Source: Clostridia bacterium (GTDB lineage Bacteria > Bacillota > Clostridia > Oscillospirales > CAG-272). Taken from it: DNA of 60,191 nucleotides. Positions 25,707 to 33,848 of this stretch are shown piece after piece (the stretch's first letter is position 1; each line of letters opens with the position of its first letter). The stretch covers positions 1 to 60,191 of the forward strand of contig JAFYOX010000108.1 of the NCBI GenBank assembly GCA_017547755.1, given 5' to 3'. The notes beneath the pieces were generated by a model. The model made no database searches. It was not told the DNA's origin and saw only the letters and a list, made by a program, of their open reading frames with translations. The translations under genes and the position numbers were made by a program.

Positions 25707-25944
25707 TGCAGGAACCTCCTTGTTTTTGGTTAAATATGGGTTGCTTCCAGTATAGCATATGTATATGAATAAAACATGAACATCGCTTTTTCCGTGACGG
25801 GAAAATTTTTGAAAATTACTTCAATTATTCAATCAATCTTTTTTCTTTTTTCAAATAACCATCACATTTGTACGGTATAATAGGCACGTAAAGAAAAGCG
25901 GGGACACAGACAATGAAAAATCCCCGGGAAAGGTGATTATTATA

Positions 25945-27705
25945 ATGAATGAATTCAACCGTAATGAAAATGAAATGAACGAAAACAAGATGAACGAAGA
26001 AGAAATGAACAAAGCGGAAGAAATCCCCGCAGAAGAACCGAAAAACGATCCCGCCGACATCGCCGGCAATGACAATACAGCTCCCGAAACCGCAGAACCT
26101 GCCGAAAATACCGAACCTGCGGAAGCACCTTCCGGAACCGCGGAAGGCGCGTACTCCTATACCCGTGAAAATATCCCCAACAATACGTACAATCCGAACG
26201 CATACGCGCGTCCGGTGAACGCACAGAACGCACAGCCGCAGACGCCTCCGCAGCAGAATCCCGGCGGCGCATACGGTTACGGCGGCAATCCGGGAACCCC
26301 CTATGCCAATTACCGCTACAATCCCGCGCAGGGGCAGCAGCCGCAGCAGAATCCCTATAACAACGGACAGTTCACCAACGGCTATGCACCCCAGAACGGC
26401 AGTCCGTATTACGGCGGCATGGCACGCGGCGACGGCAGCATTGCCTATGCTCCCGCGGAAGGCAGAAAAAAGAAGGAAAAGAAGAAGTCTTCCGGTTCCG
26501 TATCCCGCGGCGCACTCGCTCTCGTGTGCTGCCTGACCATTGTTTTCTCCGGCGCATTCGGCTTCGCGGGCTCCTATCTTGCAAACCGCATGAACACCAC
26601 CGAAACCGTGGATGTGAACGGCAATTCCGTCCTCAACTCCGGCAATACCGCGGTGGTTTACCGTACCGTGGAAGATATCGTCACCTCCACGGGAGATACC
26701 GGCAGTGAAACGCTGACTTACAGCCAGGTAGCGGAAGTCGTCAAGGATTCCGTTGTGGAAATCATGACCGAATACACCGTCCAGAGCATGTGGTATCAGT
26801 ATGTCACCGGCGGCGCAGGCTCCGGCGTCATCATCTCCGACGACGGCTATATCATCACCAACAACCATGTCATCTGTGATGACAGCGGCACGAACGTTGC
26901 CGACAATATCACCGTCCGTCTGACGAACGGCGAAGAATACAAGGCAACCGCCGTCGGTGCGGATGCGGATTCCGACATCGCCGTCCTCAAGATCGAAGCA
27001 CAGGGTCTTACCTTTGCGGTCGCGGGCAACAGCGATAACCTCGCGGTCGGTGAAGAAGTCGTCGTTGTCGGCAACCCGCTCGGCGAACTCGGCGGCACCG
27101 TCACCAACGGCATCGTCAGCGCGACCGAACGTGAAATGGACGTCAACGGCGTGACCATGCACCTCATCCAGTCCAACGCAGCCGTCAACCCCGGCAACTC
27201 CGGCGGCGGTATGTTCAACATGAAGGGTGAACTGATCGGCATCGTCAACGCGAAGTCCAGCGGCACCGGCATCGAAGGTCTCGGCTTTGCAATCCCGATC
27301 AACGAAGCGCTCGACATCAACGCACAGCTCCTGCAGTACGGCTACGTACGCGGCAAGGTCATGATCGGCGTCGGCTTCGATCAGGTGGAAAATTCCTCCT
27401 CGATGTTCATGTATTACTACAATGTCAAGCCCGGTCTGTACGTTACCTCCCTTGCGGAAGGCTACAATGACAACGTTCTTCAGGTCGGTGACCGCGTGAT
27501 CGCCGTCAACGGCGAAGAAGTCACCACCGTTGCCGATGTCAAGGCGATCGTATCCGCCGCATCGGTCGGTGATGTCCTCAAGTTCCAGCTCTACCGCGAC
27601 GGCAAGCTCATCGGCGTGGAAGTCGCCTGCTACGAAAAGGTTCCGGACGGCATGACCGGTGCGGACATCCGGTTCGACGGCGAAGCACAGCCGCAGCAGC
27701 CGTAA
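25945..27705 (+). CDS. HtrA/DegP-like membrane-anchored serine protease with PDZ domain
   Basis: The 586-residue protein has a long cytoplasmic N terminus. It is first Asn/Glu/Met-rich, then Pro/Gln/Asn/Gly/Tyr-rich and disordered to about 165, and ends in the basic stretch GRKKKEKKKS. One membrane segment follows (GALALVCCLTIVFSGAFGF, about 188-207). The S1C protease domain shows TNNHVI (His308), DSDIAVLK (Asp) and NPGNSGGG (Ser419), then a PDZ domain (about 475-570, LQVGDRVIAVNGEEV). It degrades or refolds damaged envelope proteins outside the membrane. ATG 25945 follows GGGAAAGGTG; a GTG at 25933 is less likely. A TATAAT at 25876 marks the promoter, without a clear -35 box. Confidence 0.9.
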   Translation: MNEFNRNENEMNENKMNEEEMNKAEEIPAEEPKNDPADIAGNDNTAPETAEPAENTEPAEAPSGTAEGAYSYTRENIPNNTYNPNAYARPVNAQNAQPQTPPQQNPGGAYGYGGNPGTPYANYRYNPAQGQQPQQNPYNNGQFTNGYAPQNGSPYYGGMARGDGSIAYAPAEGRKKKEKKKSSGSVSRGALALVCCLTIVFSGAFGFAGSYLANRMNTTETVDVNGNSVLNSGNTAVVYRTVEDIVTSTGDTGSETLTYSQVAEVVKDSVVEIMTEYTVQSMWYQYVTGGAGSGVIISDDGYIITNNHVICDDSGTNVADNITVRLTNGEEYKATAVGADADSDIAVLKIEAQGLTFAVAGNSDNLAVGEEVVVVGNPLGELGGTVTNGIVSATEREMDVNGVTMHLIQSNAAVNPGNSGGGMFNMKGELIGIVNAKSSGTGIEGLGFAIPINEALDINAQLLQYGYVRGKVMIGVGFDQVENSSSMFMYYYNVKPGLYVTSLAEGYNDNVLQVGDRVIAVNGEEVTTVADVKAIVSAASVGDVLKFQLYRDGKLIGVEVACYEKVPDGMTGADIRFDGEAQPQQP

Positions 27706-27757
27706 GGATTCCGGACAAATATCGGATAAACTGTATTTCAACATCAATACCCATTTT

Positions 27758-27862
27758 AAAAGTTTTTGAAAGGGGCTTGGGGAAAACGGGAAGGTTACGC
27801 AGTAACCTTCCGGAGGAACGGAGAAACTCCGTTCCTCCATTTTTCCAAAAAGTTTTCCCCAA
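27758..27862 (+). promoter_or_regulatory. Structured leader (three-way junction) of the response regulator gene
   Basis: AAAAGTTTTTGAAAGGGG (27758-27775) is followed by an 11-bp closing stem, 27777-27787 with 27852-27862. That stem encloses two perfect hairpins at 27789-27811 and 27812-27838. The start codon at 27871 comes 8 bases after the stem and has no Shine-Dalgarno sequence next to it. The same 5' motif plus hairpin precedes rsmD and ileS. In a linear reading the gap of about 165 bases between the protease and regulator genes holds nothing else. Confidence 0.6.
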
Positions 27863-27870
27863 TTATTTAT

Positions 27871-28569
27871 ATGTATCATATCTTAGTAGTCGACGACGAA
27901 GAATATATCCGGCGGCTGATCGCGAAGTTTGCGGTGTATGAAGGACATACCGTGACGGAAGCGGCGGACGGTATGGAGGCGGTGCGCCTCTGCCGGGAAA
28001 ATCAGTACGACATCATGATCATCGACATCATGATGCCCGAACTCGACGGATTTTCCGCCTGCCGGGAGATCCGCAAATTTTCACAGATCCCGATCATTAT
28101 GCTCTCCGCACGCGGCGAAGAGTACGACAAGATCAACGGCTTTGAAGTCGGTGTGGACGACTATGTCGTCAAGCCGTTTTCGCGCAAGGAGCTGATGCTC
28201 CGTGTGGAAGCCATCATGAAGCGTGCGGGCGCACGTCCGGCGCCGGTGATCGAACCGCCGAGAAACGAGATCGTCACCCTTGCGGACGGCGGACTCCGCG
28301 CCGACCTCACGGCGCGCATCGTCTATGTGGACGGAAAACGTGCCGACATGACGCCGAAGGAATACGATCTGTTCTTCTATATGCTGAAGAACCGGAACAT
28401 TGCTCTGACCAGAGAAAAGCTCATCTGCGATGTCTGGGGCTACGACTATTTCGGCGACGACCGGACGCTCGACACGCACATCAAGCTGCTCCGGAAGAGT
28501 CTCGGAAAGTACTCCGATTATATCGTTACGCTGAGAGGGGTTGGCTATCGTTTTGAAGCGGAAGAATAA
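27871..28569 (+). CDS. OmpR/PhoB-family response regulator
   Basis: The 232-residue regulator has a receiver domain with the acidic pair DDEE (residues 8-11), the phospho-acceptor in MIIDIMMPELDG (Asp52), SAR at the Thr/Ser position and VVKPFS (Lys). The winged-helix DNA-binding domain follows, with MTPKEYDLFFYML, DVWGYDYFGDDRTLDTHI and LRGVGYRFE. Its gene overlaps the downstream histidine kinase gene by 17 bases, so the two form one two-component system. ATG 27871 is the natural start of the receiver domain. It lacks a nearby ribosome site and directly follows the structured leader. The signal and target genes cannot be read; the HtrA neighbour suggests envelope stress, a weak inference. Confidence 0.9.
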   Translation: MYHILVVDDEEYIRRLIAKFAVYEGHTVTEAADGMEAVRLCRENQYDIMIIDIMMPELDGFSACREIRKFSQIPIIMLSARGEEYDKINGFEVGVDDYVVKPFSRKELMLRVEAIMKRAGARPAPVIEPPRNEIVTLADGGLRADLTARIVYVDGKRADMTPKEYDLFFYMLKNRNIALTREKLICDVWGYDYFGDDRTLDTHIKLLRKSLGKYSDYIVTLRGVGYRFEAEE

Positions 28570-30085
28570 GAGATACCGCGCGGACAGCGAGCATCTGTTC
28601 AGCCTGCGCGGCCGGATGATCGCCGCCTTTGCGCTGTTTACCGTCCTGGTCCTCGCAGTCCTGTGGGTATTCCAGACGGTCCTGCTGGACGATATCTACC
28701 GCGGTCTCAAGCTGAACGAACTGCAGAAGTCCGCGGATGTGATCGAGCGGGAGACCGTCGGTCCGGAAAGCGTGGAAGCCGTCACCGACGAAATTGCAAA
28801 AAAGCATACGGTCTGCATATCCGCGTATGAGATCACCGGAAGCGGTGCCTACAAGAGCGGACGTCTGCTCAGCGAAAATCACGTGAATTCCTTCTGCTTT
28901 ATCCACAATGTCACGTCGAACGATCTGCTGAATCAGCTCTACCGTGACGCCGCGCAGAACGGCGGGGAATATCTGCACCGGATGTCGCTGGCGTCGATGT
29001 TCCGCGGCGGTCAGGACGATCGTCCGGAGAAGCCGGAGCGTCCGGATGCCGGAGAAAATGTCATCTATGCCAAACTGATCCCGGCAGGGGATTCCGAAGT
29101 GCTGATCCTTCTGAATACGGAGATCGTTCCGCTGGATTCGACGGTGGACACCCTGCGTGCCCAGCTTCTGATCATCAGCGTGATCCTGTTCGGCATGGGC
29201 ATCCTGCTCGCGCTCCTGTTTTCCGCGCGGCTGTCAAAGCCGATCCGGGAAATGAGTGCGGAAGCGGCAAAGCTTGCGCTCGGCAATTACTGCGTGAATT
29301 TCGACGGAGGCAACTGTACGGAGACCGTCATGCTCTCGTCCACGCTGAACCGCGCGGCGTATGAGCTGTCGAAACTCGATAAAATGCAGAAGGACCTCAT
29401 CGCCAACGTATCGCACGACCTGCGTACGCCGCTGACCATGATCGCGGGCTATACGGAAGCGATGCGCGATATCCCCGGCGAAGCCACGCCGGAAAATATG
29501 CAGATCGTCATCGACGAAACGAACCGTCTGACCTCGCTGGTGAGCGATATGCTGGAGGTCTCCCGCTATCAGGGCGGCACGCAGAGGCTGAATCTGTCGC
29601 GGTTCAACTTCACAGAGGTGATCCGCACGACGCTCGGACGCTACGGAAAACTGCGCGAAAAGGACGGCTACACGATCCGGTTTGAAGCCGACCGCGACGT
29701 TTTTGTCGAAGCGGACGAGGGACGGATCCTGCAGGTGGTGTACAACCTCATCAACAATGCCGTGAACTATACCGGGGAAGACAAAACGGTCGTGATCCGC
29801 CAGACGGTACTGCGGGAAAACGGGACAGAAACCGTCCTTGCCGAAGTGATCGACACGGGCATCGGCATTTCCTCCGAAGACCTGCCTTTGGTGTGGGAAC
29901 GGTATTACAAGGTCAACGACTTCCATAAACGTGCGAACATGGGCACGGGACTGGGGCTGTCGATCGTGAAGAACATCCTGCTCCTGCACGGTGCGGAATT
30001 CGGCGTGAACAGCCGGCCCGGTCAGGGAAGCAATTTCTGGTTCAAACTGAAAACAACGGAAGAAACACCGGACGGGAATCTGTAA
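28553..30085 (+). CDS. Membrane sensor histidine kinase
   Basis: This roughly 510-residue kinase partners the preceding regulator. Two membrane segments (IAAFALFTVLVLAVLWVF and LLIISVILFGMGILLALLF) flank an extracellular domain of about 150 residues. A HAMP linker follows, then the HisKA motif ANVSHDLRTPLTM with the phosphorylated His. The ATPase domain follows, with NLINNAVNY (N box), DTGIGIS (G1) and GTGLGLSIV (G2). I placed the start at TTG 28553 because AGAGGGG lies 12 bases upstream; TTG 28541 touches that site and is less likely. The start overlaps the end of the regulator gene. The ligand is unknown. A terminator follows at once. Confidence 0.88.
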   Translation: MKRKNKRYRADSEHLFSLRGRMIAAFALFTVLVLAVLWVFQTVLLDDIYRGLKLNELQKSADVIERETVGPESVEAVTDEIAKKHTVCISAYEITGSGAYKSGRLLSENHVNSFCFIHNVTSNDLLNQLYRDAAQNGGEYLHRMSLASMFRGGQDDRPEKPERPDAGENVIYAKLIPAGDSEVLILLNTEIVPLDSTVDTLRAQLLIISVILFGMGILLALLFSARLSKPIREMSAEAAKLALGNYCVNFDGGNCTETVMLSSTLNRAAYELSKLDKMQKDLIANVSHDLRTPLTMIAGYTEAMRDIPGEATPENMQIVIDETNRLTSLVSDMLEVSRYQGGTQRLNLSRFNFTEVIRTTLGRYGKLREKDGYTIRFEADRDVFVEADEGRILQVVYNLINNAVNYTGEDKTVVIRQTVLRENGTETVLAEVIDTGIGISSEDLPLVWERYYKVNDFHKRANMGTGLGLSIVKNILLLHGAEFGVNSRPGQGSNFWFKLKTTEETPDGNL

Positions 30086-30112
30086 AAAACGGATCCCCGT
30101 CCGTATTTTTTT
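30085..30112 (+). terminator. Terminator of the two-component operon
   Basis: Stem ACGGA (30089-30093) / TCCGT (30100-30104), preceded by a run of A and followed by seven T after one A. The stem is short but the U-run is strong. Confidence 0.7.
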
Positions 30113-30147
30113 GCGGAAAACAATGCCGGACATCCCCGAAAAGAACA

Positions 30148-30176
30148 TTGACATTCCGGAAACGGTGTGTTATAGT
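30148..30176 (+). promoter_or_regulatory. Promoter of the 30212 acetyltransferase gene
   Basis: TTGACA (30148-30153), a 17-base spacer and TATAGT (30171-30176). Confidence 0.75.
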
Positions 30177-30211
30177 AGAAAAAACATATCGGATACGGAA
30201 AGGGAAGGCTC

Positions 30212-31042
30212 ATGAAAAAAATCACCCGCGACGAATTCATGCAGGCTCTGCGGGAGCATTGTCCCACGCTCCACTGCGAATCGTACACGAATTACCGGGA
30301 CTGGTACTTCGGCGAAGAGGTTCTTGACGCGGAGTTTTACTCCGCGGACGGCTGTGCGGCCGTGTACAGCGCGTACGAATATGAAGGAAAATACCACATC
30401 ACCTGCAACATCCATGAGGTCTCCGACGGATGCGATTTCGCCGAAGCCTGCCGGAAATGCATGGCAATGGCTGACGCCGACCGCGCCGCGCACGAAAATC
30501 ATGTCTGCGTCTGCACGCTTTATCTCATCCATTCCGGGGAGCTCTCGGACAAGCTGAACGAATTCAACGGTTTCCGCAAATTTGAACGGATGGGCGAAGC
30601 GTTCGCACCCGATCCGCACGTCTGCGAACTGACCCGGGACAATGCGGACGAGATCAAGGCAGTCTGCGATCCCGCCGTTCTGGAAGCGGACACATGGTTC
30701 GGACAAACAGAAGCGCATTCCTTCTATCACTGGAATTTCGAATGGGGCGACTCGCAGGGGATCCGTTTCCTCGGCTACCGGGACGATAACGGAAAACTCC
30801 TCGGCATCGCCACTTGGTCGGCGGAAGCGGAGCTGAACATCGGCTGGCTGCACGACATTTTCGTCTCCCCTGCCGGACGCGGCAGAGGTATCGGCAAAGC
30901 TCTCGTCCGTACGGCCGTCGGCAAACTCCCCGACCGGCGCTGGAATTATCAGGCGGCACGGGACAATGCGCCGTCCATCGCACTGGCGAAATCCTGCGGA
31001 TTCACCTTCCATGGTGCAAATCTCTGTATTTTCTGCAAGTAA
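30212..31042 (+). CDS. GNAT-family N-acetyltransferase with extra N-terminal domain
   Basis: The 276-residue protein has a C-terminal GNAT domain: LGIATWSAEAELNIGWLHDIFVSP ends in the beta-strand 4 region, and GRGRGIGKALVRTAV is the acetyl-CoA binding motif. ARDNAPSIALAKSCGF is the closing GNAT block. The first 130 residues are a separate Cys- and acid-rich region (CNIHEVSDGCDFAEACRKC) that I cannot identify; it may be a degenerate second GNAT domain. AAAGGGAAGG precedes the ATG. The gene stands alone with its own promoter. The acceptor is unknown. Confidence 0.75.
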   Translation: MKKITRDEFMQALREHCPTLHCESYTNYRDWYFGEEVLDAEFYSADGCAAVYSAYEYEGKYHITCNIHEVSDGCDFAEACRKCMAMADADRAAHENHVCVCTLYLIHSGELSDKLNEFNGFRKFERMGEAFAPDPHVCELTRDNADEIKAVCDPAVLEADTWFGQTEAHSFYHWNFEWGDSQGIRFLGYRDDNGKLLGIATWSAEAELNIGWLHDIFVSPAGRGRGIGKALVRTAVGKLPDRRWNYQAARDNAPSIALAKSCGFTFHGANLCIFCK

Positions 31043-31058
31043 AAACACCAATCTCCTG

Positions 31059-31087
31059 TTGACATATACCTACCAAAACGATATAAT
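31059..31087 (+). promoter_or_regulatory. Promoter of the UroD-like methyltransferase gene
   Basis: Consensus promoter: TTGACA (31059-31064), 17 bases, TATAAT (31082-31087). It starts 17 bases after the preceding stop codon. Confidence 0.8.
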
Positions 31088-31121
31088 AAAGAAAAAATCT
31101 CCTGCGGAGGTAGTATTACAT

Positions 31122-32153
31122 ATGAACAAACGTGAATGGTTCGCGCTTCAGGCGGATCCGGCAACGAAAAAGGGGATGCCGATCCTCTCGTTCCCGTGCG
31201 TGCAGCTCATGGGCATCAACGTCGGACAGCTCGTGGTAAATTCCGACTATCAGGGCGGCGGCATGGCAAAGATCGCGGAAAAATTCCCGTCGGCGGCGTC
31301 CGTTTCGATGATGGACCTGTCCGTGGAAGCGGAAGTGTTCGGCGCGGAAGTCGTTTTCGGCGATGACGAAGTTCCGAGCGTTACCGGCGCGCTTCTTGTG
31401 GACGAAGACGATGTGGACGCGCTCGAAGTGCCCGATCTTCCGGAATCCCTGGACGAAGCGGACGGAAGTATCGGCGGCAGATGCGTGACTTACGCCCGTG
31501 CGATCGCGCTTGCGAAGGAAAAGATCACCGACCGTCCCGTTTTCGCGGGCGTTATCGGCCCGTTCTCCCTTGCCGGACGTCTGATGGATATGACGGAGAT
31601 CATGGTCAACTGCTATGCGGAACCGGAAATGGTCGAAGCGGCGGTCGAAAAATGCGCGGCATTCATCACGAAATACATCAGGCTCATGCGTTCCGCAGGT
31701 GCGGACGGCATCGTCATGGCGGAACCGGCGGCAGGACTCATCTCTCCGGCGTTCAATCTGCAGTTCTCGATCCCGTTCATCCGCCGCATCATTGAAGAAG
31801 TCAAAACGGACGATTTCGCGTTCATCTACCACAACTGCGGCAACGTCGTGGAAGCGCAGATCGAGGATATCCTGACCCTCGGCGCGGATGCATACCACTT
31901 CGGCAACGCGATCGACCTGCCGAAAATGTCCGAAAAGATTCCGGAAGACGTGGTCTTCATGGGCAACATCGATCCCGTCGGCATCTTCTGCGGCAATGCG
32001 GACGCGGCGTACGAAGCGACGATGGATCTTCTCAAGAAGATCGGACACCGGAAGAACTTCATTCCATCCTCCGGCTGCGACGTTCCGGCGCACGCGAGCC
32101 TCGAAGCAACGGAAGCGTTCTACAAGGCAGTCGAAGACTACTATAGGGGCTAA
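31122..32153 (+). CDS. UroD-superfamily protein, likely corrinoid/methyl transferase (MtaA/CmuA type)
   Basis: The 343-residue TIM-barrel protein belongs to the uroporphyrinogen decarboxylase superfamily. It shows the zinc ligands of the methyltransferase branch: HNC (His237, Cys239) and SSGCD (Cys319), the HxCx(n)C pattern of MtaA/MtbA. HemE itself lacks this pattern, and its N-terminal substrate Arg motif is also missing here (the protein begins MNKREWFAL). MtaA-type enzymes move a methyl group between a corrinoid protein and a thiol such as CoM or tetrahydrofolate. No corrinoid protein or other pathway gene is adjacent. GCGGAGG precedes ATG 31122. The stop codon lies inside repeat element B. 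Confidence 0.78.
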   Translation: MNKREWFALQADPATKKGMPILSFPCVQLMGINVGQLVVNSDYQGGGMAKIAEKFPSAASVSMMDLSVEAEVFGAEVVFGDDEVPSVTGALLVDEDDVDALEVPDLPESLDEADGSIGGRCVTYARAIALAKEKITDRPVFAGVIGPFSLAGRLMDMTEIMVNCYAEPEMVEAAVEKCAAFITKYIRLMRSAGADGIVMAEPAAGLISPAFNLQFSIPFIRRIIEEVKTDDFAFIYHNCGNVVEAQIEDILTLGADAYHFGNAIDLPKMSEKIPEDVVFMGNIDPVGIFCGNADAAYEATMDLLKKIGHRKNFIPSSGCDVPAHASLEATEAFYKAVEDYYRG

Positions 32154-32283
32154 TGGCTAAGGACTAATGGTGAATGACTAATAACTAAACCGGACTTAAC
32201 GTCAGAAGGCAGACGGAAAGTCCGGTTTTAGTCATTCACAATTCACCATTCACCATTCACCATTCACCATTAGTCCTTAGTCC
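32150..32283. repeat. Heptamer palindromic element B
   Basis: The left arm (to 32186) has units such as GGCTAAG, GACTAAT, GGTGAAT. The centre is an 11-bp stem AAACCGGACTT (32187-32197) / AAGTCCGGTTT (32218-32228). The right arm is the inverse, with ATTCACC repeated four times and ending TTAGTCCTTAG. The element contains the stop codons of both flanking genes. The central stem followed by TTTT can also terminate transcription. Confidence 0.8.
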
Positions 32284-33703
32284 ATTTTGTGTCCGGCATG
32301 AGTTCCGGCTTCTGGCAGAGCCTGATTTCTCTTGCGGTATGGATGTTTCTGATCTTCGCGGATTTCGGCGGGATCGGCATGTACCTGCGTTCCTCGTCGG
32401 GGATATTTCCGGCGTAATCGTTGAAGATGTACAGCGGACGGTCGTCGGTCTCGTCTTCTGCGATGGTCAGACCGTCGATGTCCACGTTTTCCGTGAAGTA
32501 ACAGTCGAAGCCGAAATTGTGATGGCCGTCATTGAAGCCGGAGAAGACCGCGCGTGCGCTGCCGAGCGGATGCCACGTGCAGTTGCGGACGATCATGTCG
32601 CCGCGCCAGTTGCTGCCGTAGTCGCTGCGGAGGTTGACGAACGCGTAGCCGTAGGCGTGGGTATCTTCGATGACAAAGGTACCGTTGCCGATGGCGTTCA
32701 GGCACTGCCAGCCGAGCGTACAGCGGCGGAGCGTGCAGTTCGATACGCCCATGTGCGCGTCAAAGCGGGAGAAGTGGCAGTCCTCGAATACAAGGTCGCG
32801 GCAGAAGTTCGAGCCGATCAGCCCCCAGTACCGCTTGTCCATGATATCGGTGGTCTGCGTGCAGTCACGGAAAGTCACGTTCGACGAATTGCCGCAGTTG
32901 ATGTCGTAGGAACCCATCATGACCGGCTTTCCGGCACTGCCGATGGTTTCGTAGATATAATGTCCGGTGAACACACAGTCGTGGACAAGGACGTTTGCGC
33001 ATCCGGAGATGCTGATAAAGCCGGAATACGGTGCGCCGTGGTCGATTTCGCCTGTGACGAGGTGGGTGATATCCGAAACTTCCACGTTCGAGCGGGAAAT
33101 GCTGATGTTGCGGCTGTGGTAGTTGTACTTCGATTCCGCCTGGTTGGCGATAGTCGTGAATTCGCCGCCGGTGAGGGTCAGTTTTTCCTTGTCCATCGGG
33201 ACGGCGGTGATGTCGGTCACTTCGTCGAAGTCAAAGGAAACGCCGGAGGACAGCGTACCGTCCGCGTACACGATGAAATTGTCGGTGCGTGCCGTCCCGT
33301 TGTTCTGGTTCAGACCGAAGCGGATGTAGTCGAGGTGATTGCGGTTCTTCACGATGACGTAGAGGTCACGTCCGGTCGGGTTATCGATCTTCGTCTGTCC
33401 GCGCTTCAGCGACGGAATTTCCAGAGCGGCGGGAGCTTCCGATGCGGTCACGCGGAACACGGGAGCGTGGATGTTTTCGCAGTCCCGGTCGTCGAAGATG
33501 AACTTTGCACCCGTCCAGTCCACGGCTGTCTGCACGGTCGCGGGACATTCCTTCGGGGAGATGTAGTAGACCGCGCCTTCCTTCGCCTTCACCGGAAGAC
33601 CGAGACGGTTCGCTTCGGCATGCGCCTTCGCAATGGCGGGCATATCGTCGGTCACGCCGTCGCCGATCGCGCCGAACGCTTCGTAGGTGATGAATTCGTT
33701 CAT
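32270..33703 (-). CDS. Right-handed beta-helix protein (pectate lyase/pectin-degrading fold)
   Basis: The 477-residue protein begins with the Pectate_lyase_3 entry motif FGAIGDGVTDDMPAI, found in tail-spike, epimerase and pectin-active beta-helix proteins. The rest shows coil-type repeats with regularly spaced Asn, Cys and Val/Ile (NISISRSNVEVSDI, NVLVHDCVFTG, NVTFRDCTQTT, CTLRRCTLGW). It should bind or cleave an acidic polysaccharide. No signal peptide is seen. CAAAGGAGA precedes the ATG and a perfect promoter lies at 33744-33772. The last codons (T-K-D-stop) are supplied by repeat element B, so the original C terminus may have been changed. Confidence 0.75.
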   Translation of the reverse strand: MNEFITYEAFGAIGDGVTDDMPAIAKAHAEANRLGLPVKAKEGAVYYISPKECPATVQTAVDWTGAKFIFDDRDCENIHAPVFRVTASEAPAALEIPSLKRGQTKIDNPTGRDLYVIVKNRNHLDYIRFGLNQNNGTARTDNFIVYADGTLSSGVSFDFDEVTDITAVPMDKEKLTLTGGEFTTIANQAESKYNYHSRNISISRSNVEVSDITHLVTGEIDHGAPYSGFISISGCANVLVHDCVFTGHYIYETIGSAGKPVMMGSYDINCGNSSNVTFRDCTQTTDIMDKRYWGLIGSNFCRDLVFEDCHFSRFDAHMGVSNCTLRRCTLGWQCLNAIGNGTFVIEDTHAYGYAFVNLRSDYGSNWRGDMIVRNCTWHPLGSARAVFSGFNDGHHNFGFDCYFTENVDIDGLTIAEDETDDRPLYIFNDYAGNIPDEERRYMPIPPKSAKIRNIHTAREIRLCQKPELMPDTKWTKD

Positions 33704-33743
33704 GTGGGATCTCCTTTGGATGTATTTTCAGAGGATTTTTTTC

Positions 33744-33772
33744 ATTATACCCCACCGTTTCCGCAATGTCAA
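33744..33772 (-). promoter_or_regulatory. Promoter of the beta-helix gene
   Basis: Minus strand: TTGACA (33772-33767), a 17-base spacer and TATAAT (33749-33744). It stands back to back with the promoter at 33781. Confidence 0.8.
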
Positions 33773-33780
33773 CAAAAACA

Positions 33781-33809
33781 TTGACTTCCTGCCCGATTTA
33801 TGGTATCAT
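33781..33809 (+). promoter_or_regulatory. Promoter of the acyltransferase-glycyl radical enzyme operon
   Basis: TTGACT (33781-33786), a 17-base spacer and TATCAT (33804-33809). The -35 boxes of this and the divergent promoter are 8 bases apart. Confidence 0.7.
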
Positions 33810-33848
33810 GAATTCAAATATCTGTACAATCTGCACAGGAGGTATCCT

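Noticed and set aside
31122-32153. Assignment as hemE
   Set aside because: The zinc ligands HxC and Cys of the methyltransferase branch are present, the N-terminal porphyrin-binding Arg motif is absent, and there are no haem genes nearby.
32150-32283. Repeated ATTCACC units that look like a small CRISPR array
   Set aside because: The units are directly joined 7-mers with no spacers, arranged as a palindrome, and no cas genes are present.
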